This document shows positions 50,362 through 59,086 of a DNA stretch of 64,000 bases, piece by piece. The translations under genes and the position numbers were made by a program. Source of the stretch: a bacterium (GTDB lineage: Bacteria; ARS69); assembly GCA_025774805.1 (NCBI GenBank), contig JALGZR010000025.1, positions 1 through 64,000 of the forward strand. The letters run 5' to 3'. Position 1 is the stretch's first letter. Each line of letters begins with the position of its first letter. The notes beneath the pieces are model-generated. The model did not search any database. It was not told the DNA's origin and worked only from the letters and a program-made list of their open reading frames with translations.

Positions 50362-51813
50362 ATGAGGTGGATAGGTCTCGTCGTGGGGGTGCTCACGGGG
50401 CTCTGGCCGCGGGGCGGCACCGCGGATCCGGCTCTTCGCGCCGATCCCGACACCATACCGCCCACGATCGCTTCGGCTCGCGTCGTCTACGATCCGGCGA
50501 ATCCCGAGGAGACCGCCCTCCTGGAATTCGTCTACAGCGAGCCCGTCGACTGGTTCGCGGCGGTCCACTTCACCAGCTACATCGACGTGAACACGGGTCA
50601 AAACCCGATTCAGGGTTTCTGGTATCCGCCGAACCGCACGGAGATCCGGTTCCCGAGCGGGTTCTACGGCTTCGGAACCTGCGAGCAGGTCAAGGTGATC
50701 AACGTTCAGGACCTCGCGGGAAACGTGATCGTCGACGACGGTGTCGGAAACGTCTTCACGTTTCACCTCGAGCAGCTGCTCGTGAAGGGACGGATGAGCG
50801 AGCGCATGAAGAGCCACGACACCCCTCCTCACACCTTTGCGCTCGAGGGGAGCATGGAGCCGCTCACGTGGTCCCCCCTCTGCGACGTCCAGCTCGAGGA
50901 CGCGGACGGGGACTCGACCTGGGCCCAGAAGGTCTTCTTCTGCGTGCCCTGCACGAGTGCGACCGGCGGCCCCGAGACCGCGGACGTCGAGTTCCGGTTC
51001 TCCCACCAGTGCAGCGATCTCGAGACGCTGCCCGGGAATCGCATGGTTACGCTCGATTCCGCGGCTCATCCCGATGGCCGGGACACGCTCGATCTCTGGT
51101 GGGAGGACGCGGCGCCGGTGAACCATACGAGCCACGACATCGACGTGATCTTCCGGGTCCAGGCCGCACCGATGGACCCCCCCTTCGGCCCGGGCGACTC
51201 GCTCGGCCTCGGCGGCAGCGAGCTTCCGCTGGCCTGGGACGTGCCGCCCGGGACACGCCTTCTGGATGACGGGGTCCCGCCGGACGGGATCGCGGGCGAC
51301 GGTATCTACGCGACCCGGTTGACGTTTCCGACCGGCACGTTCCGCAATCTGCAGTTCCGCTTCTTCCGGCGAGCGGCGGCGGAAACGGCATTCGCGCCCG
51401 AGTGTCCGGGAGATCCCAACCGATCGGCCTTCCTCGACGACTCCCTCTACTCGACGTCGGTTCCGCTCGAGCTGGACCTCCTCTTCGACGACTGCCCCTC
51501 CGCGACGGGTGCGGGCGAGCTTCCGCAAGGCGCGACGCGATCCCTGCTCGGCTCCATCTTCCCGAACCCGGCCCGGTCGGAGGCGACGGTTCCCTTCGCC
51601 GTTCCCTCTCGAACCCGCATCTCCCTCGAAGTGGTCGATGTGCGGGGCCGCCTCGTGCGCCGTCTCCTGAGCGAGGATCGGCCTGCGGGGAGCCATCGAG
51701 TGACCTGGGACGGCCGCACGGAGCGCGGACGAAACGCGCCCTCCGGGGTCTACTTCGTGAGGCTCGTCGCCGGAGACCGGGCGGAGAGCCGCCGGTTCGT
51801 GCTCACCCGCTGA
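50362..51813 (+). CDS. Secreted multi-domain protein with Ig-like, choice-of-anchor-type and FlgD-type domains
   Basis: The 483-residue protein begins with a signal peptide (MRWIGLVVGVLTGLWPRGGTA; GGAG upstream). An Ig-like domain follows at about 30-145 (TIASARVVYDPANPEE..VYSEPVDWF). A beta-domain comes next, and then a block at about 255-360 ('AGDGIYATRLTFPTGTFRNLQFRF') like choice-of-anchor domains that position starch-binding-like modules. It ends in a FlgD-like domain (IFPNPARSEATVPFAV..GVYFVRLVAGD). No catalytic residues are recognised. A surface-binding or structural role is likely. It is convergent with the C25 protease gene; a GGACCCCGG/CCGGAGTCC hairpin lies between them. Confidence 0.75.
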   Translation: MRWIGLVVGVLTGLWPRGGTADPALRADPDTIPPTIASARVVYDPANPEETALLEFVYSEPVDWFAAVHFTSYIDVNTGQNPIQGFWYPPNRTEIRFPSGFYGFGTCEQVKVINVQDLAGNVIVDDGVGNVFTFHLEQLLVKGRMSERMKSHDTPPHTFALEGSMEPLTWSPLCDVQLEDADGDSTWAQKVFFCVPCTSATGGPETADVEFRFSHQCSDLETLPGNRMVTLDSAAHPDGRDTLDLWWEDAAPVNHTSHDIDVIFRVQAAPMDPPFGPGDSLGLGGSELPLAWDVPPGTRLLDDGVPPDGIAGDGIYATRLTFPTGTFRNLQFRFFRRAAAETAFAPECPGDPNRSAFLDDSLYSTSVPLELDLLFDDCPSATGAGELPQGATRSLLGSIFPNPARSEATVPFAVPSRTRISLEVVDVRGRLVRRLLSEDRPAGSHRVTWDGRTERGRNAPSGVYFVRLVAGDRAESRRFVLTR

Positions 51814-51840
51814 AACAGCGACGGGCCTCGATCGGGAGAG

Positions 51841-51859
51841 GACCCCGGACCGGAGTCCC
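51841..51859. terminator. Hairpin between convergent secreted-protein genes
   Basis: GGACCCCGG and CCGGAGTCC pair with one mismatch around a single-base centre, between the stops at 51813 and 51871. Confidence 0.35.
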
Positions 51860-51870
51860 CGGCCCGACGC

Positions 51871-54168
51871 CTACCTCAGAAGGACCATGCTCCGGGAGAC
51901 GGTGCGCTCACCGGCCTGGAGACGGAAGAAGTAGATCCCCGAGGGACACTCCGCTCCTTCCCGATTCCGGCCGTCCCAGGGGACACTCTTTGAGCCGACC
52001 TTCTGGTGCTCGTTCACGAGCTCCGCGACGGTCCTCCCGTGAACGTCGAAGATCTCCAGACGGACCCGGCCGTCCGCCGCCAGGTCGTACTCGATTCGCG
52101 TACCGGGACCGAAGGGATTCGGGAAGTTGGCGGGCGAGGTCCCCCGCTCGACGAACGTGTCCAGCGACGAAACGTCGACCGCGCTCGAAACTCCCTCCCA
52201 CACCAGGGCCGGATCTCCGTACAGGTTGTAGTCGTACAGGTTCCAGTACTCGAAGTAGTGGTCCCACCCGTAGTTCACGTGGCAATAGTGCTTGGCGTCG
52301 TACAGGGCATCGCCGACCCTCCCGGCGCCGGACGGACCCGCGATCAGGTACCGGTTGAACTCGCAGCAGATCGACTCGGCTCCCCCTGGAGACGTGGGCC
52401 AATCTGCGGAGACCGCCGCGACTCGGGAGGAGCTGACCACCCCCGCGGAGGCGCCGAAGGAGGGAAGGGTCAACAGGTCGACCCCGAGACGTCCCTGGGC
52501 GTTCGGCTCCGGGTAGCCGACGTTGCAGGAGACGGCGAACACGATCGAGGGGTGATCGTCTTCCAGACTGACCCAATCCGCGACGAAAGCCTCGTGGCTG
52601 AAACCGTCCGAGCCGTCCGTCTCGGGCACGCCGTCCCCGTCGTCCCAATCCCAGATCACTCGCCACGCGCCGTTCGGCGATCCGTGGCCCGCCCAGTTCA
52701 CGATTCCGTACTTGCCGTTGCGCCACTCGCTCGTGAATGAGGCCTGGGTCAGGGCCAACCAGGGATAGGTCGACGGGCTCAGACCCTCGTGCTCACAGTA
52801 CCGGGCCATGGGCCATCCTCTCATGAAGCCGGTCTCGATCAGGTTCAGGCAGTCGGCCCCGTCGCGAAACGGAATGCCCATGTAATCCTGGTTCTCGTAG
52901 AACAGGATCGCCGCGCCGTGGAGCGCACAGTTCTTCCAGGCGCCGGTGTCCTGCTCGAACTGGACCAGCTTGTCGAGGGCGTACGTGATCTTGGTCAGGT
53001 TGTTCGTCGGAATCCGGCCGACGGAGATCTCCGCCAGGAAGTCGGGCGTGTCCTGACCGTACTCTCCGTAGTAGCCGTCCCCATCGGAGTCCCAGGACAC
53101 GTCGTCCGGAAACGACAGGTCCGCATAGTAGTAGTCGGTCGGAACGGATCCACCCGGGTTGGACGGGTTGGACGGGTTGTGCGCGTGATTCGTCGGATCG
53201 GCGAAGCAGTAGCGCATGGGGACGCGGGCGTAGTTGCCGATCAGCAGGACGTACTCGATGCCCCAAGGGCCGTAGGAGGCGCGAAGGAAGTTCCGGATCC
53301 TCTCGGCGAAGTCACCGCCGGGCTGATCGCCGATCTCGGGTCCGTTGCTCAGAACGATCCGGACATCGTGCCCGAGACCCGTCTTCCAGCTCACGAAATC
53401 GGAGGAGGTCACGGCGCTCACCATGTCGTCCCGCGCGATGATCACGTAGTCGTGGGTGTCGGGATTCGGCGGGGAGGGCGAGCCGCTCGGTTCGTACAGA
53501 GACGCCATCTGCGCGTAGTTCACGAACAGCCCCTCCGCCCGGTCGTCGGCGACGGTGTCCCGGAGAAGCCGGGCGACGGCCTGCCCTTCGGGGCCGGCGG
53601 GATCCGGAAGCGCGAATCGAATCCGAGCCCGCACCGATTCGTGGTGCGTCAGACGGCCCGAGGCGGCGCGATAGGTGAACGGACAGAACGAGATCGAGAC
53701 GTAGGAGTACTTCCGCAGCGTGCCCGATCCCGTGATCCGCGCGACCACCGGCGGATAGGCTCGATTCGAGCCGAAGACCTCGTCGTGGTTGCGGTTCCAC
53801 TCCCGCCGCATCTCCTCCATGACTTCCGGAGAATGCGTCAGGGGCACCAGGAGGGGAGTCGCGACGATCCGGTGGGTTCCCGGTACGTCGCGGGCACCGG
53901 TCTCCTGCACGTCCAGAGACAGGACGCGCGCGCCGGGGGGCAGGAGAACCGAGAAGTTCCGCGCCGGGAGCATGGGTCTCCCCGGCGCCATGAGGTGGCC
54001 GAATCCATCCATCTCGATCCGGGTGCCGCAGGGCTCGGTCACGAGACGGAATTCACCGGACGTGAGATCGATCGTCTGCACTTCGATTCGCTCCTCGGCG
54101 GTCGAGACCGACGCGAGGCCCGAGCAGGCCAGGCCCACGACCGCGGCGAGCAGGGCGGGTCTTTTCAC
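51871..54168 (-). CDS. Secreted C25 (gingipain-like) cysteine protease with FlgD-type C-terminus
   Basis: The 765-residue protease starts at GTG 54168 with GAGGAGAGG upstream and carries a signal peptide (ALLAAVVGLACSGLASVSTAEE). A propeptide-like region fills residues 30-235. The C25 catalytic domain begins at 'DYVIIARDDMV' and shows 'WGIEYVLLIGNYARVP', the catalytic His495 in NWAGHGSPNG and Cys548 in 'AVSCNVGYPEP' (my counts). The end is a FlgD-like domain (NFPNPFGPGTRIEYDL..GIYFFRLQAGE). Such proteases are exported and surface-anchored, often by T9SS-like routes. A 9-bp repeat encodes 'NPSNPSNPG' in the catalytic domain. Confidence 0.92.
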   Translation of the reverse strand: MKRPALLAAVVGLACSGLASVSTAEERIEVQTIDLTSGEFRLVTEPCGTRIEMDGFGHLMAPGRPMLPARNFSVLLPPGARVLSLDVQETGARDVPGTHRIVATPLLVPLTHSPEVMEEMRREWNRNHDEVFGSNRAYPPVVARITGSGTLRKYSYVSISFCPFTYRAASGRLTHHESVRARIRFALPDPAGPEGQAVARLLRDTVADDRAEGLFVNYAQMASLYEPSGSPSPPNPDTHDYVIIARDDMVSAVTSSDFVSWKTGLGHDVRIVLSNGPEIGDQPGGDFAERIRNFLRASYGPWGIEYVLLIGNYARVPMRYCFADPTNHAHNPSNPSNPGGSVPTDYYYADLSFPDDVSWDSDGDGYYGEYGQDTPDFLAEISVGRIPTNNLTKITYALDKLVQFEQDTGAWKNCALHGAAILFYENQDYMGIPFRDGADCLNLIETGFMRGWPMARYCEHEGLSPSTYPWLALTQASFTSEWRNGKYGIVNWAGHGSPNGAWRVIWDWDDGDGVPETDGSDGFSHEAFVADWVSLEDDHPSIVFAVSCNVGYPEPNAQGRLGVDLLTLPSFGASAGVVSSSRVAAVSADWPTSPGGAESICCEFNRYLIAGPSGAGRVGDALYDAKHYCHVNYGWDHYFEYWNLYDYNLYGDPALVWEGVSSAVDVSSLDTFVERGTSPANFPNPFGPGTRIEYDLAADGRVRLEIFDVHGRTVAELVNEHQKVGSKSVPWDGRNREGAECPSGIYFFRLQAGERTVSRSMVLLR

Positions 54169-54401
54169 GATCCTCTCCTCGTGTTGATCGACCCGGCGGC
54201 GCCGCGGGGTCCGGGCAACCGGTCCGGCCTCTCGTGCTCGCCGCGGGGGAGTGCGGATCCGCGAAAGGCGGGACGGGTGCCGGCACCGGGATCCACGGGT
54301 CGTGTCATCACCTTACGAACCGGCCGAGCGACCGCCCGGCGATCCCGACTCGATTCTTGCACGAGGCGGGGCTCGGCCGACATGACCTTCGTCGTGCAAA
54401 G

Positions 54402-54419
54402 AACTGATATATGTCAGTT
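54402..54419. promoter_or_regulatory. A/T-rich palindrome, possible operator
   Basis: AACTGA-TATATG-TCAGTT is a perfect 6+6 palindrome, followed by TT on the + strand, in a gene-free 347-bp stretch (54169-54515) upstream of the C25 gene. A regulator site or a weak terminator are both possible; nothing else is seen in this stretch. Confidence 0.35.
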
Positions 54420-54515
54420 TTGGTGCCTCCGGCGCCGCGGCATTCGGTGGACCCGGAGACGGAGGCGGGAACGCCTTTCAGCGCCCCCGCCAAGGCCTTT
54501 CCTCGCGACCGGAGT

Positions 54516-55154
54516 CTACGGGCAGGACACGGTCGAGCAGTCTACGGTCAGACCGCTGGCCCAGAAGCCCAGATCGTACACGTCCACCGTGCCGTCGCAC
54601 GTGTAGTCCATGTAAACGTCGTAGCCCGGCGGAAGGCCACCGGCCCACAGGGCGAGGCTGAACACGTTCGTGACGCCGCTGGGATCCCCGCGGAGGTTCG
54701 TGCTCGTGAACGGGATCCAGGTCTCTCCGCCAATGGGGATGTCGTACGGGCACCGGGCGGTAACGGAGTAGCTCAGGTGCCCCCGGCCCTGGACGAAGGG
54801 AAAGTAGAACTCGACGCGGCCGTTCGCGTCCGTGGTGCCCGTCCCGCGGAAAGCACAGCAGTCCCAGAACGCCTTGCCGCCCAGGCCGTATCCCGAGATC
54901 GTGTCGTCATACTGGAGGTGAGCCGTGGTCAGACATCCGGCGACCGGGTTCGCAAACTCGTCTCGAAGGGTCACGTAGACGATCAGCGTATCTCCGAGGG
55001 ACCCGGGAGAATCGTGATTGGTGAACTTGTGATGACAAGGAGTGCTTCCGACGTTGTTTCCGACGCCGCAGAGAGGCGGGAGGGGGAGGACCGCGAGGGC
55101 AATCGAGCTGCAAGCGAAGAGGATCAGGGGGGAGAGGGCCAAGGATCTGCGCAT
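54516..55154 (-). CDS. Secreted cysteine-rich protein with dockerin-like calcium loop
   Basis: I start at ATG 55154 (GGAGGT 6 nt upstream), not 55172, giving 212 residues with a signal peptide (SLALSPLILFACSSIALAVL). The body is an Ig-like beta-domain with several paired cysteines (CGVGNNVGSTPCHHKF; FWDCCAFRG). The C-terminus 'YMDYTCDGTVDVYDLGFWASG' resembles half of a type I dockerin repeat (DxDxNGxVDVxDL), a calcium-binding segment common in secreted FCB proteins. I do not recognise a named family. It is upstream of, and on the same strand as, the C25 protease. Confidence 0.65.
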   Translation of the reverse strand: MRRSLALSPLILFACSSIALAVLPLPPLCGVGNNVGSTPCHHKFTNHDSPGSLGDTLIVYVTLRDEFANPVAGCLTTAHLQYDDTISGYGLGGKAFWDCCAFRGTGTTDANGRVEFYFPFVQGRGHLSYSVTARCPYDIPIGGETWIPFTSTNLRGDPSGVTNVFSLALWAGGLPPGYDVYMDYTCDGTVDVYDLGFWASGLTVDCSTVSCP

Positions 55155-55776
55155 CAGACACCTCCAATGCAAAAGCGCTCGGCCGGGTGAGGCTCGAACA
55201 CGGACGGCCGCTCACTGAGGGAAGCGAGCTCACTGCAACGGAGTCTGACGATCGTTTCGGTACGCTCCTCCCTTCCTGGCCTGGTCAAGGACAATCCTAC
55301 TATCATCGCCACGGCGGGGTCAATTCGACGCGCCTCCCGGCCCTTCGAGCCATCGTGGGTAGACCGTTCATCCGCATCCGCCGAACCCGGCTTCCAGATG
55401 CCGATCGACCGGATGCGGTCCTTCACGCGCCGGGCGTTACGCTCGTTGGCGGCACGCTTGGTGCACGCACTCGACACCGCCGGTGCGGCCGGACGGCAGT
55501 GAACTCTCGAGCGCCGACTGGAACCGTGGGGAGCGACGATTCACCGAACGGGGAGGCAGGACCCGAGCGGCCGGCTCTGCCCCGCGATTCTCGCCGGTCT
55601 CTGCTGCGGCCGTCCCCGCCCACCGTTCCGAGACGTCGGCCTCGGTATCGTTCCTGCTTGAGGTCCCCTTCCTGACGGGATCAAGCCACCCAGCGGCGGT
55701 GCGCTCTCGCCCGATTGCCCGCCGACCTCGGTTCCGTTGCCAGAAGACCCGCTCCCCCGTGGAGACCGTGAACATC
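55155..55776. other. 622-bp gene-free region with a decayed repeat copy
   Basis: No gene is supported. It is less G+C-rich than its surroundings in places (CCTACTATCATCGCC near 55290). It contains a degenerate palindromic-family copy at about 55576-55613 and no clear promoter. Confidence 0.5.
55576..55613 (+). repeat. Palindromic element family, decayed half copy 12 (type A)
   Basis: CTGCCCCGCGATTCTCGCCGG then TCTCTGCTGCGGC aligns with the left arm; the second half matches 21 of 24 positions by eye. Confidence 0.5.
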
Positions 55777-56034
55777 ATGACCCGACACGCGAAGCTCTCT
55801 CCTCTCCCCGTACGGTATGCCGTCACCGCCCTGCTGGCCGCACTCCTCCTCTCGGCCGCGCTCCTTCCCCCGACCGGTTCTCCGGGAGCGGCGCCGGAGT
55901 CGGTGCCCGAAGAGGCGACCGGAGCGGGGTGGAAGCTCTGCGCGATGGGAATCGCGATGGCCGTTCTGGGATTCGCGAGCAACAACGGGGCGATGGGAAG
56001 CGCGGGATGCGCGATCGCGTCCACCGGCTGCTGA
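55777..56034 (+). CDS. Small exported cysteine-containing peptide (85 aa), unknown family
   Basis: The track's 183-residue ORF ends in an 85-residue protein starting at ATG 55777. It has a basic N-terminus and a strong hydrophobic signal (VTALLAALLLSAALLPPTG), then a polar spacer. The end is a glycine/alanine-rich segment with three cysteines ('WKLCAMGIAMAVLGFASNNG' and 'MGSAGCAIASTGC'). The tail has GxxxG-like spacing and a terminal C-x6-C. The layout resembles secreted small peptides or bacteriocin-like precursors, but no processing enzyme is adjacent and I assign no function. A GGAG lies 12 nt upstream, rather far. Confidence 0.5.
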   Translation: MTRHAKLSPLPVRYAVTALLAALLLSAALLPPTGSPGAAPESVPEEATGAGWKLCAMGIAMAVLGFASNNGAMGSAGCAIASTGC

Positions 56035-56167
56035 GGGCGGCGTTCATCCGGGGCCGGGAGTCGGTGGGGCGCGCCGACTCCCTCCTCGGCGCTCCCCGCG
56101 AAGTCTCCGCGACCGGGACACGCCCGCGCTCGGCCGGGGCGAGAAAGCCGGCCTCCGAGGCCACGAC

Positions 56168-56349
56168 CTGACCTGCATTTCTCACCCGGCTCTGCTGCGG
56201 CAGCGGCGAAGCCGCGCCTGGCTTCGTCGTTGGGGCACTTCCGTCCTGCGACGGGGCTACGGCCCCGCCTCGGGCGAAAGCACCCCATCTCCTCGCCAGA
56301 CACGGCCATCCGCAGCCTCGCGACGAGCCTGGTGAGAAATGCAGGCTAA
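56168..56349 (+). repeat. Palindromic element family, full-length 182-bp copy (copy 10)
   Basis: The element starts CTGACCTGCATTTCTCACC and ends GGTGAGAAATGCAGGCTAA. The central block (CGACGGGGCTACGGCCCCG) is identical to the copy at 17003. The right end contains the TAG stop codon (56346-56348, minus strand) of the adjacent secreted-protein gene. Confidence 0.9.
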
Positions 56350-57446
56350 CGATAGAGATTCTTGATGGCGGACCACGACGCCGAGGGGATTCTCGCCGAC
56401 GTGGAGACCGAGGTCGCGTCTCCCGTGAAGCCGGTAACGGTCAGCACGTAAAGCCGTCCACAGGGGATCCCGGTGAAGACGGAGGGCCCCACCCAGAACC
56501 AGTAGACTCCGGGAGGGAAGGTGTACGAGATCGTCGCGACGTCCGGAAAGACGCCGGCTTCGGCCGACCCCAGGACCTCCGGGGGACCCTCGCAGCCCGC
56601 GTTGGCATCCATCACGACGATCAAGACGGGGAACTGAGCCGTGCACTTGAACGTGATCGTGTTCTCTTCGACCACTTGGAGCTCGTACCAATCCGAGTCC
56701 CGGAAGCTGCTTCCCTCGAAGAGGAAGGTCCCGCTCGTGCCGCAGACGGCGAAAGAGCGGCCGTTCGCTGTTCCATGGAGGGTGCTGAACGCGGGTTGGG
56801 GATACGCCTTGCAGCCGCTGTTGAACTGGTCCTCGTACCCGTCGTAACAGTCCGGCTCCCCCTCGGCGATCGCATCCGCCGGACACTCGAGGGTTTCGAA
56901 GACAACCTCGTCGATCTGCAGGAAGAAGTCGCCGCAGAGCTCGCCGTATCCGTCGACGACGATGTAGTACGTGTTGCCGGCGATCACGGGCAGCGAGAAG
57001 ATCTCGGAGCGATAGCCGTCCGGTCCACATGCGTCGTCGTTGCAGGCGACGAGGTTCGGCCACGCGTTCTCGTAGACGTAGACCTTCGTGTCGTAGGCCG
57101 ACTCGCACAGACTGACGCCGATGTGGGAGTCGTGACCGGGCGTATACGCGTAGACGACATCCGGCGCCGTCGAGCCGTCGAAGGGACAGACTTCGTCATA
57201 GTCGTCGAGGAAACCGCACGTGGTCCCGAAGTCGGCATACGGAAGAACGGCGATGGGGAGAGCGGTGGCGATGTCCTCCCCGGCCACGACCGGCCGGGGG
57301 ACGTCCCGGCCGTGAAGTGCTGCACCGTTCGCGGGGGAGGGTCTCTCGGATTCGACAGGCCGTCGCGCGGTCAGGTCCGAAGCGGACGCTCCGGCGAGTG
57401 AGGTCAGGAGAACGGCCAGCAGTGGAGCGATGAGCGCGTTTCTCAT
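56346..57446 (-). CDS. Secreted cysteine-rich protein, unknown family (366 aa)
   Basis: I start at ATG 57446 (GAGGAC 4 nt upstream), not 57515. A signal peptide (ALIAPLLAVLLTSLAGASA) precedes two beta-sandwich-like domains. The first reads 'PDVVYAYTPGHDSHIGVSLCES' and 'YRSEIFSLPVIAGNTYYIVVDGYGE', the pattern of pre-peptidase-C-like or related binding domains. The second is similar in style (FTFKCTAQFPVLIVVMDANAGC; 'ISYTFPPGVYWFWVGPSVF'). No catalytic motif and no FlgD-type tail are present. The protein probably binds a ligand at the cell surface or is released. The stop codon is formed by the neighbouring repeat element. Confidence 0.7.
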   Translation of the reverse strand: MRNALIAPLLAVLLTSLAGASASDLTARRPVESERPSPANGAALHGRDVPRPVVAGEDIATALPIAVLPYADFGTTCGFLDDYDEVCPFDGSTAPDVVYAYTPGHDSHIGVSLCESAYDTKVYVYENAWPNLVACNDDACGPDGYRSEIFSLPVIAGNTYYIVVDGYGELCGDFFLQIDEVVFETLECPADAIAEGEPDCYDGYEDQFNSGCKAYPQPAFSTLHGTANGRSFAVCGTSGTFLFEGSSFRDSDWYELQVVEENTITFKCTAQFPVLIVVMDANAGCEGPPEVLGSAEAGVFPDVATISYTFPPGVYWFWVGPSVFTGIPCGRLYVLTVTGFTGDATSVSTSARIPSASWSAIKNLYR

Positions 57447-57567
57447 CAGGGTCCTCGCACGTCCATCGTGGCGTCGGGGACCGGAACGCCTCCTACGATT
57501 TCCGACGATACACACACCGGCGTGATGAATGCAAGCGAAGCCGGGCGCGATTTGCCGTTACCGCGGC

Positions 57568-57593
57568 GGAGGCTCGTGAAAAACGCAGGTCAG
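57568..57593 (-). repeat. Palindromic element family, right-end copy 11
   Basis: GGAGGCTCGTGAAAAACGCAGGTCAG matches the family right end; on the minus strand it supplies the TGA stop of the HdrC-HdrB gene. Confidence 0.65.
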
Positions 57594-59086
57594 GCCGACT
57601 TTTCGAACCGCCGCAGGCACTCCGGCTTGAAACGATGCCGCTCCAGCCCGAGCTCGTCGTAGGGAACTCCCTGGGCGAAGGCGAGGAGCTGCATGTAGTA
57701 GATCGAGGGGATGTGGAAGTCCTCCTCGAACCGCTGCGCGATCTTCATCTGCCCGTGATCGAACTGGCCGAAGCAGGTGGGGCAGATGAGGCAGAGAAGC
57801 TCGGCGTCCTCCTCCCGGACGGAGGTGAGCAGGTCGCGCATCATGTTCGCAGGGAGGTCCTCTTCCTGGCAGGCCTTTCCGCAGCAGAGGTGCCAGTTGT
57901 GATGGCGCACGGGCTCGGCGCCGAGGGCACCGACGAGGTCCTCCATCATTCTCGGGTCGTTGGGATCGTCGACGCGCATCACCGCGCTCGGCTTGAGAAG
58001 ATGGCAGCCGTAGTGGATGGCGATCTGGAGACCCTCCAGAGGGCGCACCACCGAATCCCGAATCCGTCCGATTCCGATGCAGTCGCGGAGAACCGTGGCC
58101 ACGTGGCGAACCCGGGTGGTCCCGTGGTACCGGCGTCCGATGCGGCGAAGCCGCCGGTCCACCTTCTCCAGGAGCTCGGAGTCATGCAGCAGGTGCCAGG
58201 CCTCGGAAAGGGTCGCGGTGCAACCCGAGCAGTTCGTTACGACGTCGAGCCCCAGCTCCTCGGCGAGTGAGAGGTTGCGGGCCGCCACGGTCAGCCAGCT
58301 CAGCTTGTCCTTCGACTTGAAGTAGATCGGATCGGGGCAGCACGAGGCCCCCTCCATGTCCACGAGCTTCACGCCGAGGGTCTCGAGGGTGCGGCGGATC
58401 GCCTTCTCCATCGCGGGATAGCGCGCCGGAATCAGGCAGCCGGGGAAGAATGCGAAGCGGTCGGTTCTCGTCACCGGGTGCGGAGAGATCTCCTTCTCCA
58501 CCACCGGGTCCGGCCCGTCCTCCGGCGGCTCCTCCAGGAGCGTACGGATCTCGTCGACCGGGACGGCCGGCATCGGGGAGAGCCCGAACTTCTCGCGCTG
58601 CCGGTCGACCGCGGTGGAGGCCGGCACCGTCCGGCCCGTGGTCTCGAAGGTCTTGATGACCCGCTCCACCCCGGCGGAGATCAACCCCCGATCGGCCAGC
58701 ATGTTCTTGAGGGAGAGGATCACCTCGACCGGTTTGACTTCCTGCGGACAGCGCTCGTGGCAGTTGTAGCAGTTCGTGCAGAGCCAGAGGACGGACTCCT
58801 CGCCCAAGAGCTCCGGCTCCAGCCCGTACAGGACCTGCAACATGATCTCGCGCGGGTTGAACTTGTCGCTGTAAATGGCCGCGGGGCAATCGCCGACGCA
58901 GGCGCCGCACTGGTAGCAGAAGTTGGCGAGGTTTCCCTCCACCTTCTTCGCCAGCTCCCGCCGGAACTCGAAGTCGACGTGGACGACATCGCCCTCGGGT
59001 CTCGCCCCGTCCTCCGACTTCGGCGTGTCCTCGGTCTTCGGTGCGGGCTCGGGTTTCGATGCGGGCTCAGGCTTCGGTGCGGGCAT
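57590..59086 (-). CDS. Fusion: HdrC + HdrB (heterodisulfide reductase-like)
   Basis: The 498-residue protein has a low-complexity Pro/Lys/Glu start (PEPASKPEPAPKTED..). The HdrC module follows with two [4Fe-4S] motifs (CYQCGACVGDCP; CTNCYNCHERCP). The HdrB module carries two CCG domains (FFPGCLIPARYP..GASCCPDP; YGCHLLKPS..HLCCGKAC; CPTCFGQFD) that bind noncubane clusters in HdrB. In methanogens HdrB reduces CoM-S-S-CoB. In bacteria the substrate of this active site is unknown, and a thiol/disulfide pair is the usual suggestion. The gene overlaps the zinc-ribbon gene by 20 nt and is last in the kor-hdr operon. GGGAGA lies 5 nt before the ATG. Confidence 0.93.
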   Translation of the reverse strand: MPAPKPEPASKPEPAPKTEDTPKSEDGARPEGDVVHVDFEFRRELAKKVEGNLANFCYQCGACVGDCPAAIYSDKFNPREIMLQVLYGLEPELLGEESVLWLCTNCYNCHERCPQEVKPVEVILSLKNMLADRGLISAGVERVIKTFETTGRTVPASTAVDRQREKFGLSPMPAVPVDEIRTLLEEPPEDGPDPVVEKEISPHPVTRTDRFAFFPGCLIPARYPAMEKAIRRTLETLGVKLVDMEGASCCPDPIYFKSKDKLSWLTVAARNLSLAEELGLDVVTNCSGCTATLSEAWHLLHDSELLEKVDRRLRRIGRRYHGTTRVRHVATVLRDCIGIGRIRDSVVRPLEGLQIAIHYGCHLLKPSAVMRVDDPNDPRMMEDLVGALGAEPVRHHNWHLCCGKACQEEDLPANMMRDLLTSVREEDAELLCLICPTCFGQFDHGQMKIAQRFEEDFHIPSIYYMQLLAFAQGVPYDELGLERHRFKPECLRRFEKSA

